Shown piece by piece: positions 10,369 to 21,668 of a stretch of 64,000 nt of DNA. Origin of the DNA: Caenorhabditis elegans (Eukaryota > Nematoda > Chromadorea > Rhabditida > Rhabditidae); contig NC_003284.9 in NCBI RefSeq assembly GCF_000002985.6, forward strand, positions 7,874,001 through 7,938,000, in the 5' to 3' direction. The notes under the pieces were generated by a model. That model was not told where the DNA came from and made no database searches. It worked only from the letters and a program-made list of their open reading frames with translations. Numbering within the stretch: the stretch's first letter is position 1; every line of letters begins with the position of its first letter. A program made the position numbers and the translations under genes.

Positions 10369-13300
10369 ATGCCCAAGGCTATTGTACAAGGACTGACTCC
10401 AGATGGAGAAAAAAAGAAAGCTCGAGTGTATACAGATGGATGGTAAAGCACAATATTGTTTTTAAGCGTTAAGCGTTAAAATTGAAAACTTTCAGCTTTG
10501 ACTTTGTACATTTTGCAAATGCCAGATTATTATGGCCAGCAAAACAATACGGAAAAAAGCTGATTGTTGGTATTCATTCAGATGACGAGGTATATGTGTT
10601 TTTTGTTATAACAATCAATTATCATTTCATTTCTCTACATTTCAAATATATCAAAACTTGTGTATGTATATTGTTTTTTAGCTTGACAATAATGGAATTT
10701 TACCAATTTTCACCGATGAGGAAAGATACAGACTTATTTCGGCAATTCGATGGGTCGATGAAGTATTTATTTATTTAAAAATCAAATTTTCTACATATTA
10801 TTCTTTAGGCATTTGAAGACGCGCCATTTCAACCCGAGATGTCAACGCTAAACCAGCTAGATTGTGATATTATTGCAATACCAGGCAAGTTGGTTAGATC
10901 ATAAACTCAGAGACCCCAGATGTTGAGCCATCTGGTGTCAACTACCCACTTTTCCAGATATTAGCCACCTGACAACTGTTGAAACTGCAAGGTACGAGGA
11001 GATTCGGGGCAGCGAACGGGCAAAACAATATGTAATTTCGGAGCATGTAACGGACCAGGTACGTGCTTGATAAACAAGTTAAGCACATTAAACGCAATTT
11101 ATTGAGTAGTCTAAAATGTTGGCAATTCTCCTGGAAGGAAAAATGTAACAAGATATTATATTTTTCGTAGATGTCTCTAGGATGAATAGGTGTACTACAC
11201 CTTCAATATACGATTTCAGTACTTGCGAACATATATGTTTTTATTAACAGGATTATAAATTATTTTAGTTATTGAGAAATTGTTTGAAACATCTTCTACA
11301 GTAATTTTCAATAGTTGCTTGACAGTGTTCTTACGTCTAAGTAATTTCAACCTTTCATTTTAATAAAACCTTATCTGTATCATTTGTATAATGAAGGAAA
11401 TCGCTGGTCGTCTCATGCTTGTCACAAAAAAGCATCACATGGAAACCGATTCAATCTTGGATTTCAAAAGCGCTATTCTTCCGTTTGCCCTGGTAAGTTA
11501 TACTTCAGTTGCTTATGACAAAACACATGTTGCAGGATCCGTTGAGCAACGAGCCTGTCATATCGGTGTCCCTTTTCAAACAAAACTATACGTTTGCACC
11601 TGTCGTCATCGGAAGGAAACCGAAAGTAACAGACAAGGTGAGCTGGAGGGTTTTTAGAATAAAAAATCGCGTAAAATTATGAATAGTTGTCAAAAATTTC
11701 GAATTAAAAAAATAGGTTTCATATCAAAAAAAAAACTAGATACGGGTCCAAACATGCAATTATGTGAAAAATGAATTTGTCTCAAAACGTGAATACCCAT
11801 GTCGTAAAAATTAAAATTAGTCCAGCAAAAATTGCTCCTTTTATAAAAATTGTCTGATACTTTTTCAATTTCTTTATACTTATTTTAAAACAAACTTGCC
11901 GGAAATGATGTCCACTTTCAAACAATAAATGAAATGTTTATGAAATTGATTAAACATAACATGAAATCTTCCATTTACAAATTTTTCAAATTGCCTGTGA
12001 AATCCACATGAATCACTATCGTCATGCATCTGGTTTTCAAAAAAATATCCCTTATAAATTCCGGAACATTAAAGTATTTTTTTAATACACGGTTTCAAGC
12101 TGACTCCCCAAGCTTCACGTTATCTAAAAATATTCATAGCTATGAGAGGCTACTGACGCAAGTCGTTCAAAGTTAATTTATTATTTGCATCCTCATAATT
12201 TATAACTTGCACTACTTTCAAGTTGTTCGTAATTCTCAAGAGTACTTGAGCTTTCCTGAAAATATGACAAAGTGGTATTTTCCATGATATGTCATTACTC
12301 ATTTCTGAAATCACGTTTTTTCTTTTAAATTGAACAGGTGAAAATTGAAATCAATACCGTATGACTAGTGTTTCGAACAATCATTCCTCGAACAATCATT
12401 CCTGGAAAACGACACATTGTCTTCGCACAAAATACAATTAGAATTTCAGGTTGTTTATGTTAGCGGAGCGTTCGATTTATTTCATGCGGGGCACCTGTCT
12501 TTTTTGGAAGCAGCGAAAGATCTTGGAGACTATCTGATTGTTGGAATTGTGGGAGATGATGTAAGATTGTAGATGATCTTTGAAGTTGCAAATAAAAATT
12601 TATTTTCAGGACGTAAATGAAGAAAAAGGAACAATTTTCCCGGTTATGAACCTTCTCGAAAGAACACTGAACATATCATCACTGAAAGTAAGGAGCGAAT
12701 TTTGAAATAGTGAACGTTTTAAGATAACTGTTTCAGATTGTTGATGAAGTATTTGTTGGTGTTCCGGCAGTGACAAATTCCAAGTTTGTGAATTTGATTC
12801 GAGCATCGGTTTGGTTTTGAATTTGTTAAAAAATATAACGCTGAGCAGCTCAAATTAAACAAAATGTTCTCAAATTAAAATAAAAGGACACAGATTCACG
12901 GAAAGAATCAAATTTAAAGTAGTGACTGGTGCCAAATAAGCAAATAACGTAGTAAACTTTACCAACCTTTTTTGACAATTGTTTATTTTGTTCAAATAAG
13001 TGGTAATACAGTTTATGCCAGTTTGTTTAGAAAAAATCCTTCAAACGTCATCATGTTTTGGAAATAAAAGAATTCAATTTCGGACTCCAGGTTGTCATTT
13101 TATTTCACTGTATTTTTTCAGAAAATCGCAGTGTACTCTGAAACCCACCCACGGCGGTTTGCAGACTGCACGTATCATAGAATTATAGAAGAAGTAACAC
13201 CAGATTATGATGCAACATGTGAAGAAATACTGGAGCGAATCACGTCCAGAAAGTAATTTCATTCTTCAATTTTGCATTTTTTATACCCTTTTGAACATTT

Positions 13301-13379
13301 TTCATTCAGGATTGCATCATCGGATGACGACGAAATCGCAATGTTCAACGCAGTTCCATTGAATAACAACCAACATTGA
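10369..13379 (+). CDS. pcyt-2.2: Ethanolamine-phosphate cytidylyltransferase-like protein
   Basis: Twelve exons join in frame: 10369-10442, 10496-10589, 10682-10762, 10809-10884, 10958-11058, 11397-11492, 11536-11637, 12450-12560, 12610-12687, 12737-12808, 13122-13252 and 13310-13379, giving 361 residues (human PCYT2 is about 389). Two nucleotidyltransferase halves are visible. The enzyme family makes CDP-ethanolamine from CTP and phosphoethanolamine in the Kennedy pathway. The second half keeps GAFDLFHAGH (HAGH at residues 220-223). In the first half the expected HYGH is HFAN (residues 30-33), and the RTxGVSTT segment near residue 135 is replaced by YVISEHVTD. The second half also lacks the usual terminal CHGK-type motif. 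Intron 4 has a GC donor. The exon 6 acceptor (ATGAAG) is weak. The symbol is from memory of C. elegans naming; activity may be reduced or lost. Confidence 0.9.
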
Positions 13380-13458
13380 CTTTCAAATATTTGGAATGAA
13401 TGTGTAATTAGATGCAAGAGTTCAAGAAACTTATTTCTAGTCGAGATTTTTTTCATCA

Positions 13459-13464
13459 AATAAA
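13459..13464 (+). terminator. Poly(A) signal of the cytidylyltransferase-like gene
   Basis: AATAAA lies about 80 bases past the stop codon at 13377-13379, at a typical 3' UTR distance for C. elegans. Confidence 0.7.
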
Positions 13465-13469
13465 AATTT

Positions 13470-15236
13470 GCATCTTTTGATCTTTTGATTAATTTTTGTT
13501 TTGAACCGTTCTGCAATAATGATGTGTGTTTTTGTTGTAACGTTTTGGATGACGAAAAATAGAGAGAAAAACGGAAGCAATTGAAACAAGTCTTGAATTT
13601 CAATTGTCAGAGGGCACTTTGTCATTTGAAACAAAATATCAAGACTGCCCATGTGTTTGGTGGGTGAGGGCAACGATAGCACCGTTGTCGGTACGAACCT
13701 CATTTGAATTCCAGGCATTCTAGCACGTTGCAGTTTTTTCGAAAAAGGAGAAGAAACGTTTTTTAAAGAGTTTCTTGATGTTTCAAGTTTGCAAAATTCT
13801 AAATTGAAATATCACATATTTTCTAAAACTTGTTATACAAGATTTCAAACTGGCTTAAATTTTAGTGAAAGCATACGAGGAAAGAACAACAAAAACTCCA
13901 TTGGAAAATAGCCCAGAAGGAGGCGGAGCCTATTATTGATTTTCCTTACACCACTTTTTATTTCATTCTCAACATCGTGTATTTAAACTAAAATTACCGT
14001 ATTTATCCGTCGTTGTCTGACTTTGTGAAAAACGTGTAATAGTAATATGTAGACCATTTTCAACTGTTTCAAATAATTCTGAAAACTGTTTCTGAAAGTT
14101 GGGGAACAAACAACACTATCGAGTTCAACTCCATACCCAGTACACTGAGATTTTAAATAAACGTAATTTTTTGAATAGTATTATTTCAAAAAATAAAATA
14201 CGCACTGAAAAACAAAATCACTCGACTCAACCGAATAAGACATCATTGAAAAATCTTCAAAGAAATTACAAATAAGGTGCAACATTTTTTTTAATTGTCT
14301 CTATTTCTATGCAAACATTTCTCAGTATTAACCTTTACTCTTTCCGTGCAATTACGTTCTTCCCTATTTTTAGAAGCCTTGTTGTCTGGAACTTCGTGAC
14401 TTTTCCCTTATTGTTTTCCTCCTACGAGACCATATGACGAGTATGAATAAATTCTGCTTCGCTTTGTTCAATTTCAATTATCTCAATACACACAGTTAAT
14501 GAAATTTGCCCTTCCTTATCCCTTGTTTATCCTTTTCTAATATTGGGAAGAATGTGAAAAAAGTGTGTTTTAATTTTCGAAAGTTCAAAAGTTTCCAAAA
14601 AAAAAAAAGGTTCTTAAAGTCTAAATTAATTTGAAATCACAACTTATAAATCACAACTTATAAAGTGTCTCATATTTCAATGGAAATGTTAAATTTCTTA
14701 AAATAACTCGAACATGCGCCAACTCGACACCATTTATCTCTGGAATGAACAAAAACAATGTCGAGGCAGGTGTAACTTTTGTGACGAAATGAGGCGCAAG
14801 CCTTCCTTGCTTCGCCCCCTAGAATCCATCAATATGCGTCGGTTACCTTACTTCACCTGTTGCCAAATCCTTGATAAAGGCTCTCAAATTCATTCTTACA
14901 CCATTCTTTCTTTAACTTTTTTCAGAATTTTTAAATATTTTTTTGTGTCTTATTTTTCGATTTTTTTCAACGTGTTTCATGGGTGGAGCAACGTAACTTT
15001 TTTTTATAATTTGGTGGTCGTGTAGGCCGTATCTTAGAAACAAAAACAATAAACTCCGCCCCTTCAGGACCTTCATATGAGTAGAAGTCATCTTGTAGTG
15101 AAGTGTTCACTTTTCCAATTTTATCTTGTTTCTTTTCCAATAACTCAATTTCGTTATTATTTTTAAAGATCCAAACAATTTTTAATTAATTTTATAGAAA
15201 AACTGTCAGATTTCAGGTAAAGCAAGCGACATTTCA
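13470..15236. other. Intergenic gap
   Basis: No gene could be supported. The stretch contains poly-pyrimidine-rich segments and a doubled 15-base sequence (AATCACAACTTATAA) at about 14634-14663. The segment just before 15237, including TTTTATAGAAAAACTGTCAGATTTCAG, has an acceptor-like TTTCAG at 15210-15216 that may be an SL trans-splice site for the following gene. Confidence 0.4.
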
Positions 15237-15621
15237 ATGTTCGGTCTCAAGGAAACAATTTTCTTCTCTTTGGCAGTTTTGTGCTTTGTTGAGGCGGCGA
15301 AACGGAATGCTCAATGCGACCTGGTTTGTCAGAGAAAAATGACAATCGAATGTTGCGAATGCATCGGGTGTCATCAGGGAATGCGATTTGGAAAACGATC
15401 ACAGCCATTCAGCACTCCAGAACTTGAAGAAGCAGTTATCGGTTAGTAGTTTCAGCAAACTTTTTTTCAAAAAGTAAACATCTTTCCATTTGAGTTGTCT
15501 TTAAAAATTAATTGCAGCTGCCAATGAGTTGACTGGGATCGAACAAGCTATCGTCGAGCTGGAGCTCGAGCTTGCTGCCAGAGTCCCACCGCGTCGACTT
15601 CTCGAGAAGTACATTCACTGA
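15237..15621 (+). CDS. Secreted precursor with Cys-rich amidated GMRF peptide
   Basis: Two exons, 15237-15441 and 15518-15621, give 102 residues. Residues 1-20 (MFGLKETIFFSLAVLCFVEA) form a clear signal peptide. A dibasic KR at 22-23 is followed by a 28-residue segment (24-51) with six cysteines spaced C-x3-C-x7-C-C-x-C-x2-C. The segment ends GMRF at 48-51, then G52-K53-R54, the classic glycine amide donor plus dibasic cleavage site. The remainder (55-102) is acidic with leucine-rich helix-like repeats and no cysteine. This layout is that of a neuropeptide or peptide-hormone precursor acting outside the cell, probably with three disulfides and an amidated C-terminus. An internal RK at 33-34 could allow a further cut. 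It is neither a typical flp precursor nor an insulin; I do not recognise a named gene. Confidence 0.85.
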
Positions 15622-15658
15622 TTTCTTCTTTCCACTTCATGCCCTCCGCTCGCTTCTG

Positions 15659-15664
15659 AATAAA
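15659..15664 (+). terminator. Poly(A) signal of the peptide precursor gene
   Basis: AATAAA lies 37 bases after the stop codon at 15619-15621, which implies a very short 3' UTR. Confidence 0.75.
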
Positions 15665-15669
15665 TGCAT

Positions 15670-17258
15670 CTCTAGTAATGAATTATCTGTTTTTTCCCTC
15701 AAAATCCGAAAATTGTGATAGCTCCCCTGGCATAGACTTTATTCAAATAAAAATTTGAATACGTTAACAGATGTAAAGTGGGTGGTAATATTTACATAAT
15801 TATCTGCAAGAATGGGGATGCGTTGGAAGAGTGGACATGGAAATAAAAATATATCACATAAGACGGTGAGAATTGAGAATTAGTGTTTGTCAAAGTAAAG
15901 ATTTTAGAAGAAATCAATCAATCTGGTCTGGTTGAATGTGTTTTAAACGTTTTGAATTTTGCACAGTGATGGACAGTTTAAAACTTAGGACAGGACAGGT
16001 TGTCTAATAATGCATTTAAAAAAAAAAGATTTCAAGAACGAGTTTACCAAAAAGTGATTTCACCTAAAAGTGCCGATGAAATAACTTTCAGTTTCTTTTT
16101 TTGCATGAAAATTGTTTCTATAAAAAATATTACGTGAAACTGCTAAAAACTGTCAAATAGCGAATGATTGTAGGCAAAGAATATTTACGATTATCCACTA
16201 TTTCAAGACGTGTTAAGAGAAGAAAATTGATGAAACCTTTTGATATTTTTGGTAATACATTTTTAAAAGTTTTTTGACAGTGTTGTAAATAAATGGTTGC
16301 ATAAAATGTAAAATAAATAAATATTGATTTTTCGATTTTTTTTTTTGGCGATTTTTATAATTTTTTAATTTTTTTTTTGATTTTCAATTATTTTCAGATA
16401 GAGATTATTGACTAGAATTTGGAAAAACAAAGATCAGGGGAGGAGAAGTTTTTGACAAAATATATAATGACACAGGAAAACAGTCCGGAAAATTAAAAAC
16501 TAGAAGATTGAAGAATAATATAATTTGGAAATAAAAAATAGAGCACAAAATTAAAATAGTATTCCTCAAACTTAAAATTGTTTTTTTTACTGAATAATTA
16601 AGTAGTCGATAATCTTTCGAAGCTTGAATGTTCCAATTATTTAAGGTATGGCTGAAATACAGGTTTAATTTTTACATGTCATTGAATACTTTCTCCTTTT
16701 TCATTTGAGATATAATTCACAAAATCGCATACGACACCTGCTCATTCTTACACAATAAGCCTCTTATGTTCTCATGTGTAATCCCAGTTTAATCAGGTAA
16801 TTGCCTTTTGCGCACGTAACACGAATACATTAATACTTGGCTTAAACGCGGTCGAATTTTATTCCGGATGTCATTTGTTCGGCAGCCAAAACCACCTAAC
16901 ACGTCTATTGCCATGGTTATAGCCTTTCGAATACAGCTGTCACGGGGCACAGTGCTCTATTCTCAGTTCACATTTTTCCAGAACTCAAAATAAAGCTAGT
17001 TGTTGTAGTGAGAAAAAAACAGCTGATTTTGAATTTTCCTCACTATTTTTATTGGAATTATTAAAAGTGTATGAGAATGGTGTAACGAACCGACAGGTTT
17101 CAAATTTTCACTATTGAAAGATTCAGAAACCTCAGAGTTGACTTGTGGTCTATAGTAGATTAATTTAATTTCAAATAGTTCTAAATAGCCTACACATTTT
17201 TAAGAGTAAAGTATGGTCAGCAGTTGAAACCATTTTTATGGTTCTAAATGACCAAATA
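15670..17258. other. Intergenic gap
   Basis: AT-rich sequence with no gene seen. On the minus strand an AATAAA at 17048-17053 could terminate the following minus-strand gene. An alternative last exon of that gene could begin near 16652 after a TATTTCAG acceptor (minus strand) and would add only PYLK before a stop. Confidence 0.4.
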
Positions 17259-18391
17259 TCATAATACAATTTTTTTTGTCAAAAAAAGGTTAAAGCTGAG
17301 TTTGCGAGTAGCACATAAGAAATGTTTTCTGTAGTCAGATATCTTTTCAACTCTTACCCAGAACTCAGTGTTTCCACAGAGCTTGACACATTCCCTAGGA
17401 ATTCCAATATTGTTGAACTCCTGGTTAACTGGAACCATGTATGGCAATCCGGGGTACTGGATCATCAGTCTTGGAGCAGACGCCGTTCCATTTGGGTAGG
17501 GTGTTGGCACACCGTACTTCTGAGCTAGTTGATGAGCCATTTGAAACATGCAGCAATGTTTGTCAGTTTCCGGAGAGCTTTCCTTGGTCTCGTTTCCATG
17601 GTTACTCTTTTTGTGCAGTTCATCCCACTTTTTTGGAGATGACGACTTTCTTTTTCTCGATCCAGTGAGCTGAGCTGATGGATCCGGTTGAGTGGAAGAA
17701 ACCACTTCTGGTTGGGTAGAGTCTGGTTCCGGTACAGCTTGAGAAAGTGGAGTTCCATTAACGGCGTCTTGTGATGCTCCCAAAATTCCAGCCGCAACTG
17801 TGATGCCGGGAACATCACGAAATGCCAACTCCTAAAGAACAAGAAATTGTGTGTTGTAGATGTACCGCAAAACGGTTTTAATAGAACAGTTTGTGTAATA
17901 GTTATTCTTTAGTCTAAAAATACAATAGCATTCGCATTTCAATTAGTACTCTTACATATTTGATTAATCTGTAAAAAATTAAGTTTACATTAAAAATGAA
18001 CAGATGTTCAAAAAAAAAGCCAAAATATCAACAAAAAACAGTTCAGGTTTTGGGAAAAAAACTACTTGCTATTATATGTAAATGTTTCAGAACCCGAAAA
18101 ACTAATATGTTTAGCTCAATCAAATATTTCTTCACGTTTTGACATTAATGGGACTATTGGGACAGTTACAGAAAAGATAGGCTGTAAAAGTATTTCTCGA
18201 GAGATATTTTTGATGCGATACTAAAAAGGTGCAAAACTAATAACGACACTTTACTAATAGAGCAAATCCGGTAATTGTGTCGTACCCTGATAACTTACCA
18301 TAAGTTCTGTGACGTATGGTGCCATGATATTTGGAACAAAATATCCCATTACCGCTTGTCCGCAAGGAATCTCAACTTCTTTCTCAGTCAT
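17259..18391 (-). CDS. Unrecognised protein with nuclear-localisation-like stretch
   Basis: Two exons, 18391-18299 and 17831-17259, give 221 residues. The start ATG sits three bases after a TTTTCAG acceptor (exon from 18394), so SL trans-splicing there would give an immediate start. Upstream coding exons cannot be excluded. The N-terminal 60 residues (MTEKEVEIPCGQAVMGYFVP, then ELAFRDVPGITVAAGILG) look folded. The middle is Ser/Pro/Gln/Thr-rich with a basic SRKRKSSSPKK cluster resembling a nuclear localisation signal. A later HQLAQKYGVPTPYP and a PGLPYMVPV segment follow. A GTAAGA donor in the last exon (after GNTEFW) suggests the final 30 or so codons may really be intron. I do not recognise the family. 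The codon pattern and intron phase support a real gene. Confidence 0.7.
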
Positions 18392-19052
18392 TTCCTGAAA
18401 ATAAATATTTAAATTATCAATGATGAGGTGTGCTTGAAAGAAAGAAACGTGATACAAATGAGTAAGATAACACACATAAACAATTGAAAATTATAGCCAT
18501 GGTAGTTGAGGTGTACAACTAATTAGATCTTTCTGGCAGCCATGGAAACCAAGAAAATACTCTCAAATTATAATTTATTCACATTTGATGGACATTTACG
18601 CGTTCTCCGGTAACGTCTGTTGTGCACAGGGAAACCGTTAATTAATGAGATGAGCAGGTATGTGTCGGTGAAAATGGATTAGATGATGGTGGCAGCCTGC
18701 TGTTTTCTATTTCCTTGGTTTGTCATCTTGGTTTGGAGCAGGTTTGTGTAAATGGAAGATACAGATCATGTTGAAAGGTAGACAACGTTTGAGTGCTCTA
18801 TTTTATGTTTTTTTTTTGAAAATTGTGAAGTCTTTTTTTTATAATAAAATTCGTATTTTTGGGCCATTTTGAATTCAATAATGCAAAATGTAACGATTCG
18901 AGAAACATTGTGAAGTATTACGTGAGTAAGATTTCTTTAGTTTAGAAAAAATGAAATGGATATTCTCATGATTAACTTCAAATATGTAACTTGAAAACGG
19001 CTATCCGTGTGAATAACTTTCAGTTGGTGAAAGAAAGCAAGGCACGAAGTTT

Positions 19053-19064
19053 CACGTGACGTCA
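19053..19064. promoter_or_regulatory. Overlapping E-box and CRE
   Basis: CACGTG (19053-19058) overlaps the full palindromic cAMP-response element TGACGTCA (19057-19064). Such sites bind bHLH and CREB/ATF-type bZIP factors. It lies about 660 bp upstream of the minus-strand gene starting at 18391, so a regulatory role there is possible but unproven. Confidence 0.3.
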
Positions 19065-19426
19065 GAAACTACAGTAATCTACCATGAATGATAATTCAAA
19101 GATATATTTCTGCACTTAATCAAAAATGTCTTGTCAATTTCTCTTTTTTATCTTCTCAAGGCTGGTTATCTGAAGATTCAGATAATCAGTGGATTACAAA
19201 AATTCGCATGGAACTTCAAAAAAACTATTTATTTATAGAATTCTTGAAGGTGATTTTGAACATTTTAAGATAATAAAAAATGAGTATAAAGTTCATGTTT
19301 TTTTTAAATTTTTATTTGAAAAAAAAAAACTAAAAAAAAAAAAAATGCCACAAAAACTGTTGATTGAGCTAGAATTAAATTTTTGCGTTAAATAACTTTG
19401 TTTTCTCGGTACTTATGGGTTTCGTT

Positions 19427-19737
19427 CCCCCCCCCCCCCCCCCCCAAAATGTTTTAATTTTCTAAATTTCAATTAACCACAACTTTGGAACAATTTGTAA
19501 AAACGATTTGTAGAAATTAATGTTTTCTTCTGTACTTTTGTTCACGTTTTTAATGTGAAAGGTGGAAAATGAAATTTTAGAAACAACAAAAACCACAAAA
19601 ACGTTGACTTTTTGTAACGATTTGGAGAAATTAATGGCTTCATTTGTAGAAATGAATGCTAGTTCCGTACTTTTGTTCACGTTTCTAATTTGAAAAGTGG
19701 AAAATTTAATATTAGAAAATTAAAACATTTTGGGGGG
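19427..19737. repeat. Inverted repeat capped by a 19-C tract
   Basis: A run of 19 cytosines (19427-19445) continues AAAATGTTTTAATTTTCTAA. The far end (about 19708-19737) is its reverse complement and ends in seven Gs. Between the arms two diverged direct copies of about 80 bp occur (about 19493-19572 and 19612-19702), each ending TACTTTTGTTCACG and then GTGGAAAAT. This looks like a small non-coding mobile-element relic. Confidence 0.75.
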
Positions 19738-21160
19738 GCCCGAAAGCCAAAAGTACCGTTTTTCTTATTCAAACTTTTGGTTGTTAAGAATTTTTTGAAA
19801 TAAACAAACGAGCGTAACAAGCACTATGTAGTAGCTAGAAGGTTCCAACTGAAATCGAGATGCACATAATTAAATTTACATGATTGTAGACTTTAATTTT
19901 TCAGTCTTTGTTAATAATATTAAAGACATTCACTTGAAGTGTGTGTAAATAAATGGACTCATGAAAGGTTTCTAATAATAAAATGATTTGAAATGATGTT
20001 TTTTCATAAGTTTATAAAATGTCAAATGTTTAAAGTTAAACAACAGAGTTGATATATTTATGAAAAACAGTCGTCAGTTGGTTTTTTGACGACGTATACC
20101 GACATCGTAGATATTGTATAGTTTAGAACTACTTTATTAATAAATCGAAGTACAGTAGTCTGAGTCCTTACATTTTATTTTTGGAAAGAAACTAAACAAA
20201 ACTGAAACATTGAGATTCACAGAATTTCTAATGAACCTCACTAATAATATCAGCCGCTATCAGACTGGAAACACAACTGATGCGTTCATAGCATCCACCC
20301 AATTAGTGGGTGTGTTGCCAAAAATGTTTATTTGAGCAGAAGCTGAAGAACTGAAGAGATCAGAGTAAAGGAAGACCTGGTTTTAAAATTTTACGACAGA
20401 GGATTAAATTCAAATTTTGAAGCCACACCATTTTTATGGTTTCAAAGGATAAAAACTGAAGAAAAAAATATAAATAAGATTGGCAGCAATCAACAACATC
20501 AAGAAAAGGAGAAAAAATGTTGATTGGCCAAATTTTTTTAGGATGGATTATACTGTGATTGGAGTCTTTCCTCTCCGGATATTATTATTTTTTGTTTTCC
20601 ATTCGAACTAGTTATCATCTGACTAACAATTCTGATGGTCAGACGTTTGTTACGTCAACAATAAGATAAAGGGTTAACATATGGATATGACGGAAACAAT
20701 GTCAATTCAAAAAATTTTGTAGCCTTATGATCAAAAGCCCTATGCGTTTTCAGTCTATCGGAGTGAAATAAAATATGTGATTGCATTTTTTGTGGGGACT
20801 TTATAATTCTTTTTATCCTTTAATTCGGATTATCAAGAAGAATTTCACAAAATCCTGGAAGCCCGATTTCAAAATGCGTATCAAACAGACTTAGCCTCCT
20901 TGCATTGAATGAATATCAGGAGTTTGAATGATACCAAACGCAATTGTCCAACAAATAATTCTCTGAGTACCATTATCACACATATCAATAGGTATTTGAC
21001 ATTCAATTGATACTTTTCATTTTGAATAGACATATTCATGTTCATCTATTCAACAGAGATTTGGATGGACTCAATAAGCACAAAAGAGGTCAAAGAGGAG
21101 TAGTCACTAGATATAATCACAACTTTTGAAAATAATATAATCCTTATAGGCCCAAATAGA

Positions 21161-21220
21161 AAATCATATCCACTAAGAAAAAATCATATCCACTAAGAAA
21201 AAATCATATCCACTAAGAAA
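21161..21220. repeat. 20-bp tandem repeat, 3 perfect copies
   Basis: The unit AAATCATATCCACTAAGAAA occurs at 21161, 21181 and 21201 without mismatch. Confidence 0.9.
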
Positions 21221-21283
21221 AACATTCAAAACATTTCTTATTATGGCTTTTTTTGAGGAAAACTTCATATTTTAAGGTTTTAT

Positions 21284-21372
21284 CGTTCCTGCTCGTTCAA
21301 CGTTACCAGCCCTCGTTCCTGCTCGTTCCACGTTACCAGCCCTCGTTCCTGCTCGTTCCACGTTACCAGCCC
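21284..21372. repeat. 30-bp tandem repeat, about 3 copies
   Basis: A 30-bp unit beginning CGTTCCTGCTCGTTCCACGT and continuing TACCAGCCCT repeats three times with one base change (CAACG for CACG context) in the first copy. The frame stays open but no gene is implied. Confidence 0.85.
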
Positions 21373-21513
21373 ATTGGCACATCTACGGATCCAATCGTGC
21401 ACAGAGCCAAACGCTATCGCAGCGTCAATTCCTCTATAATCGAGTTATTCCGCTCCACTCCATTTATTTCATGCCCACAAACTTCCCAACTACCGTAACC
21501 CTGTCAATGTATT

Positions 21514-21668
21514 TTTCGTCTGCCGAAAAATAGAGTGGCAGACGAAAAATATATTGGCAGACGACAAAATAGATTGACAGACGAAAAATATATTGGCAGA
21601 CGAAAAATAGATTGACAGACGAAAAATAGATTGACAGACGAAACATATATTGGCAGACGAAAAATATA
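21514..21668. repeat. About 19-bp minisatellite, 8 or so copies
   Basis: Units of the form AGACGAAAAATATATTGGC and AGACGAAAAATAGATTGAC alternate through the stretch. Changes cluster in the second half of the unit, giving two unit types. The hydrophobic Phe/Cys-rich open frames on the minus strand here are by-products of the repeat. Confidence 0.85.

Noticed and set aside
10369-15621. Operon linking the cytidylyltransferase-like gene and the peptide precursor
   Set aside because: The spacing of about 1.9 kb far exceeds the 100-400 bp typical of C. elegans operons.
18533-18548. X-box (RFX/DAF-19) motif GTTTCCATGGCTGC upstream of the 17.3-18.4 kb gene
   Set aside because: One half-site is perfect but the other has two mismatches to the consensus GTHNYYATRRNAAC; too weak to claim ciliary regulation.
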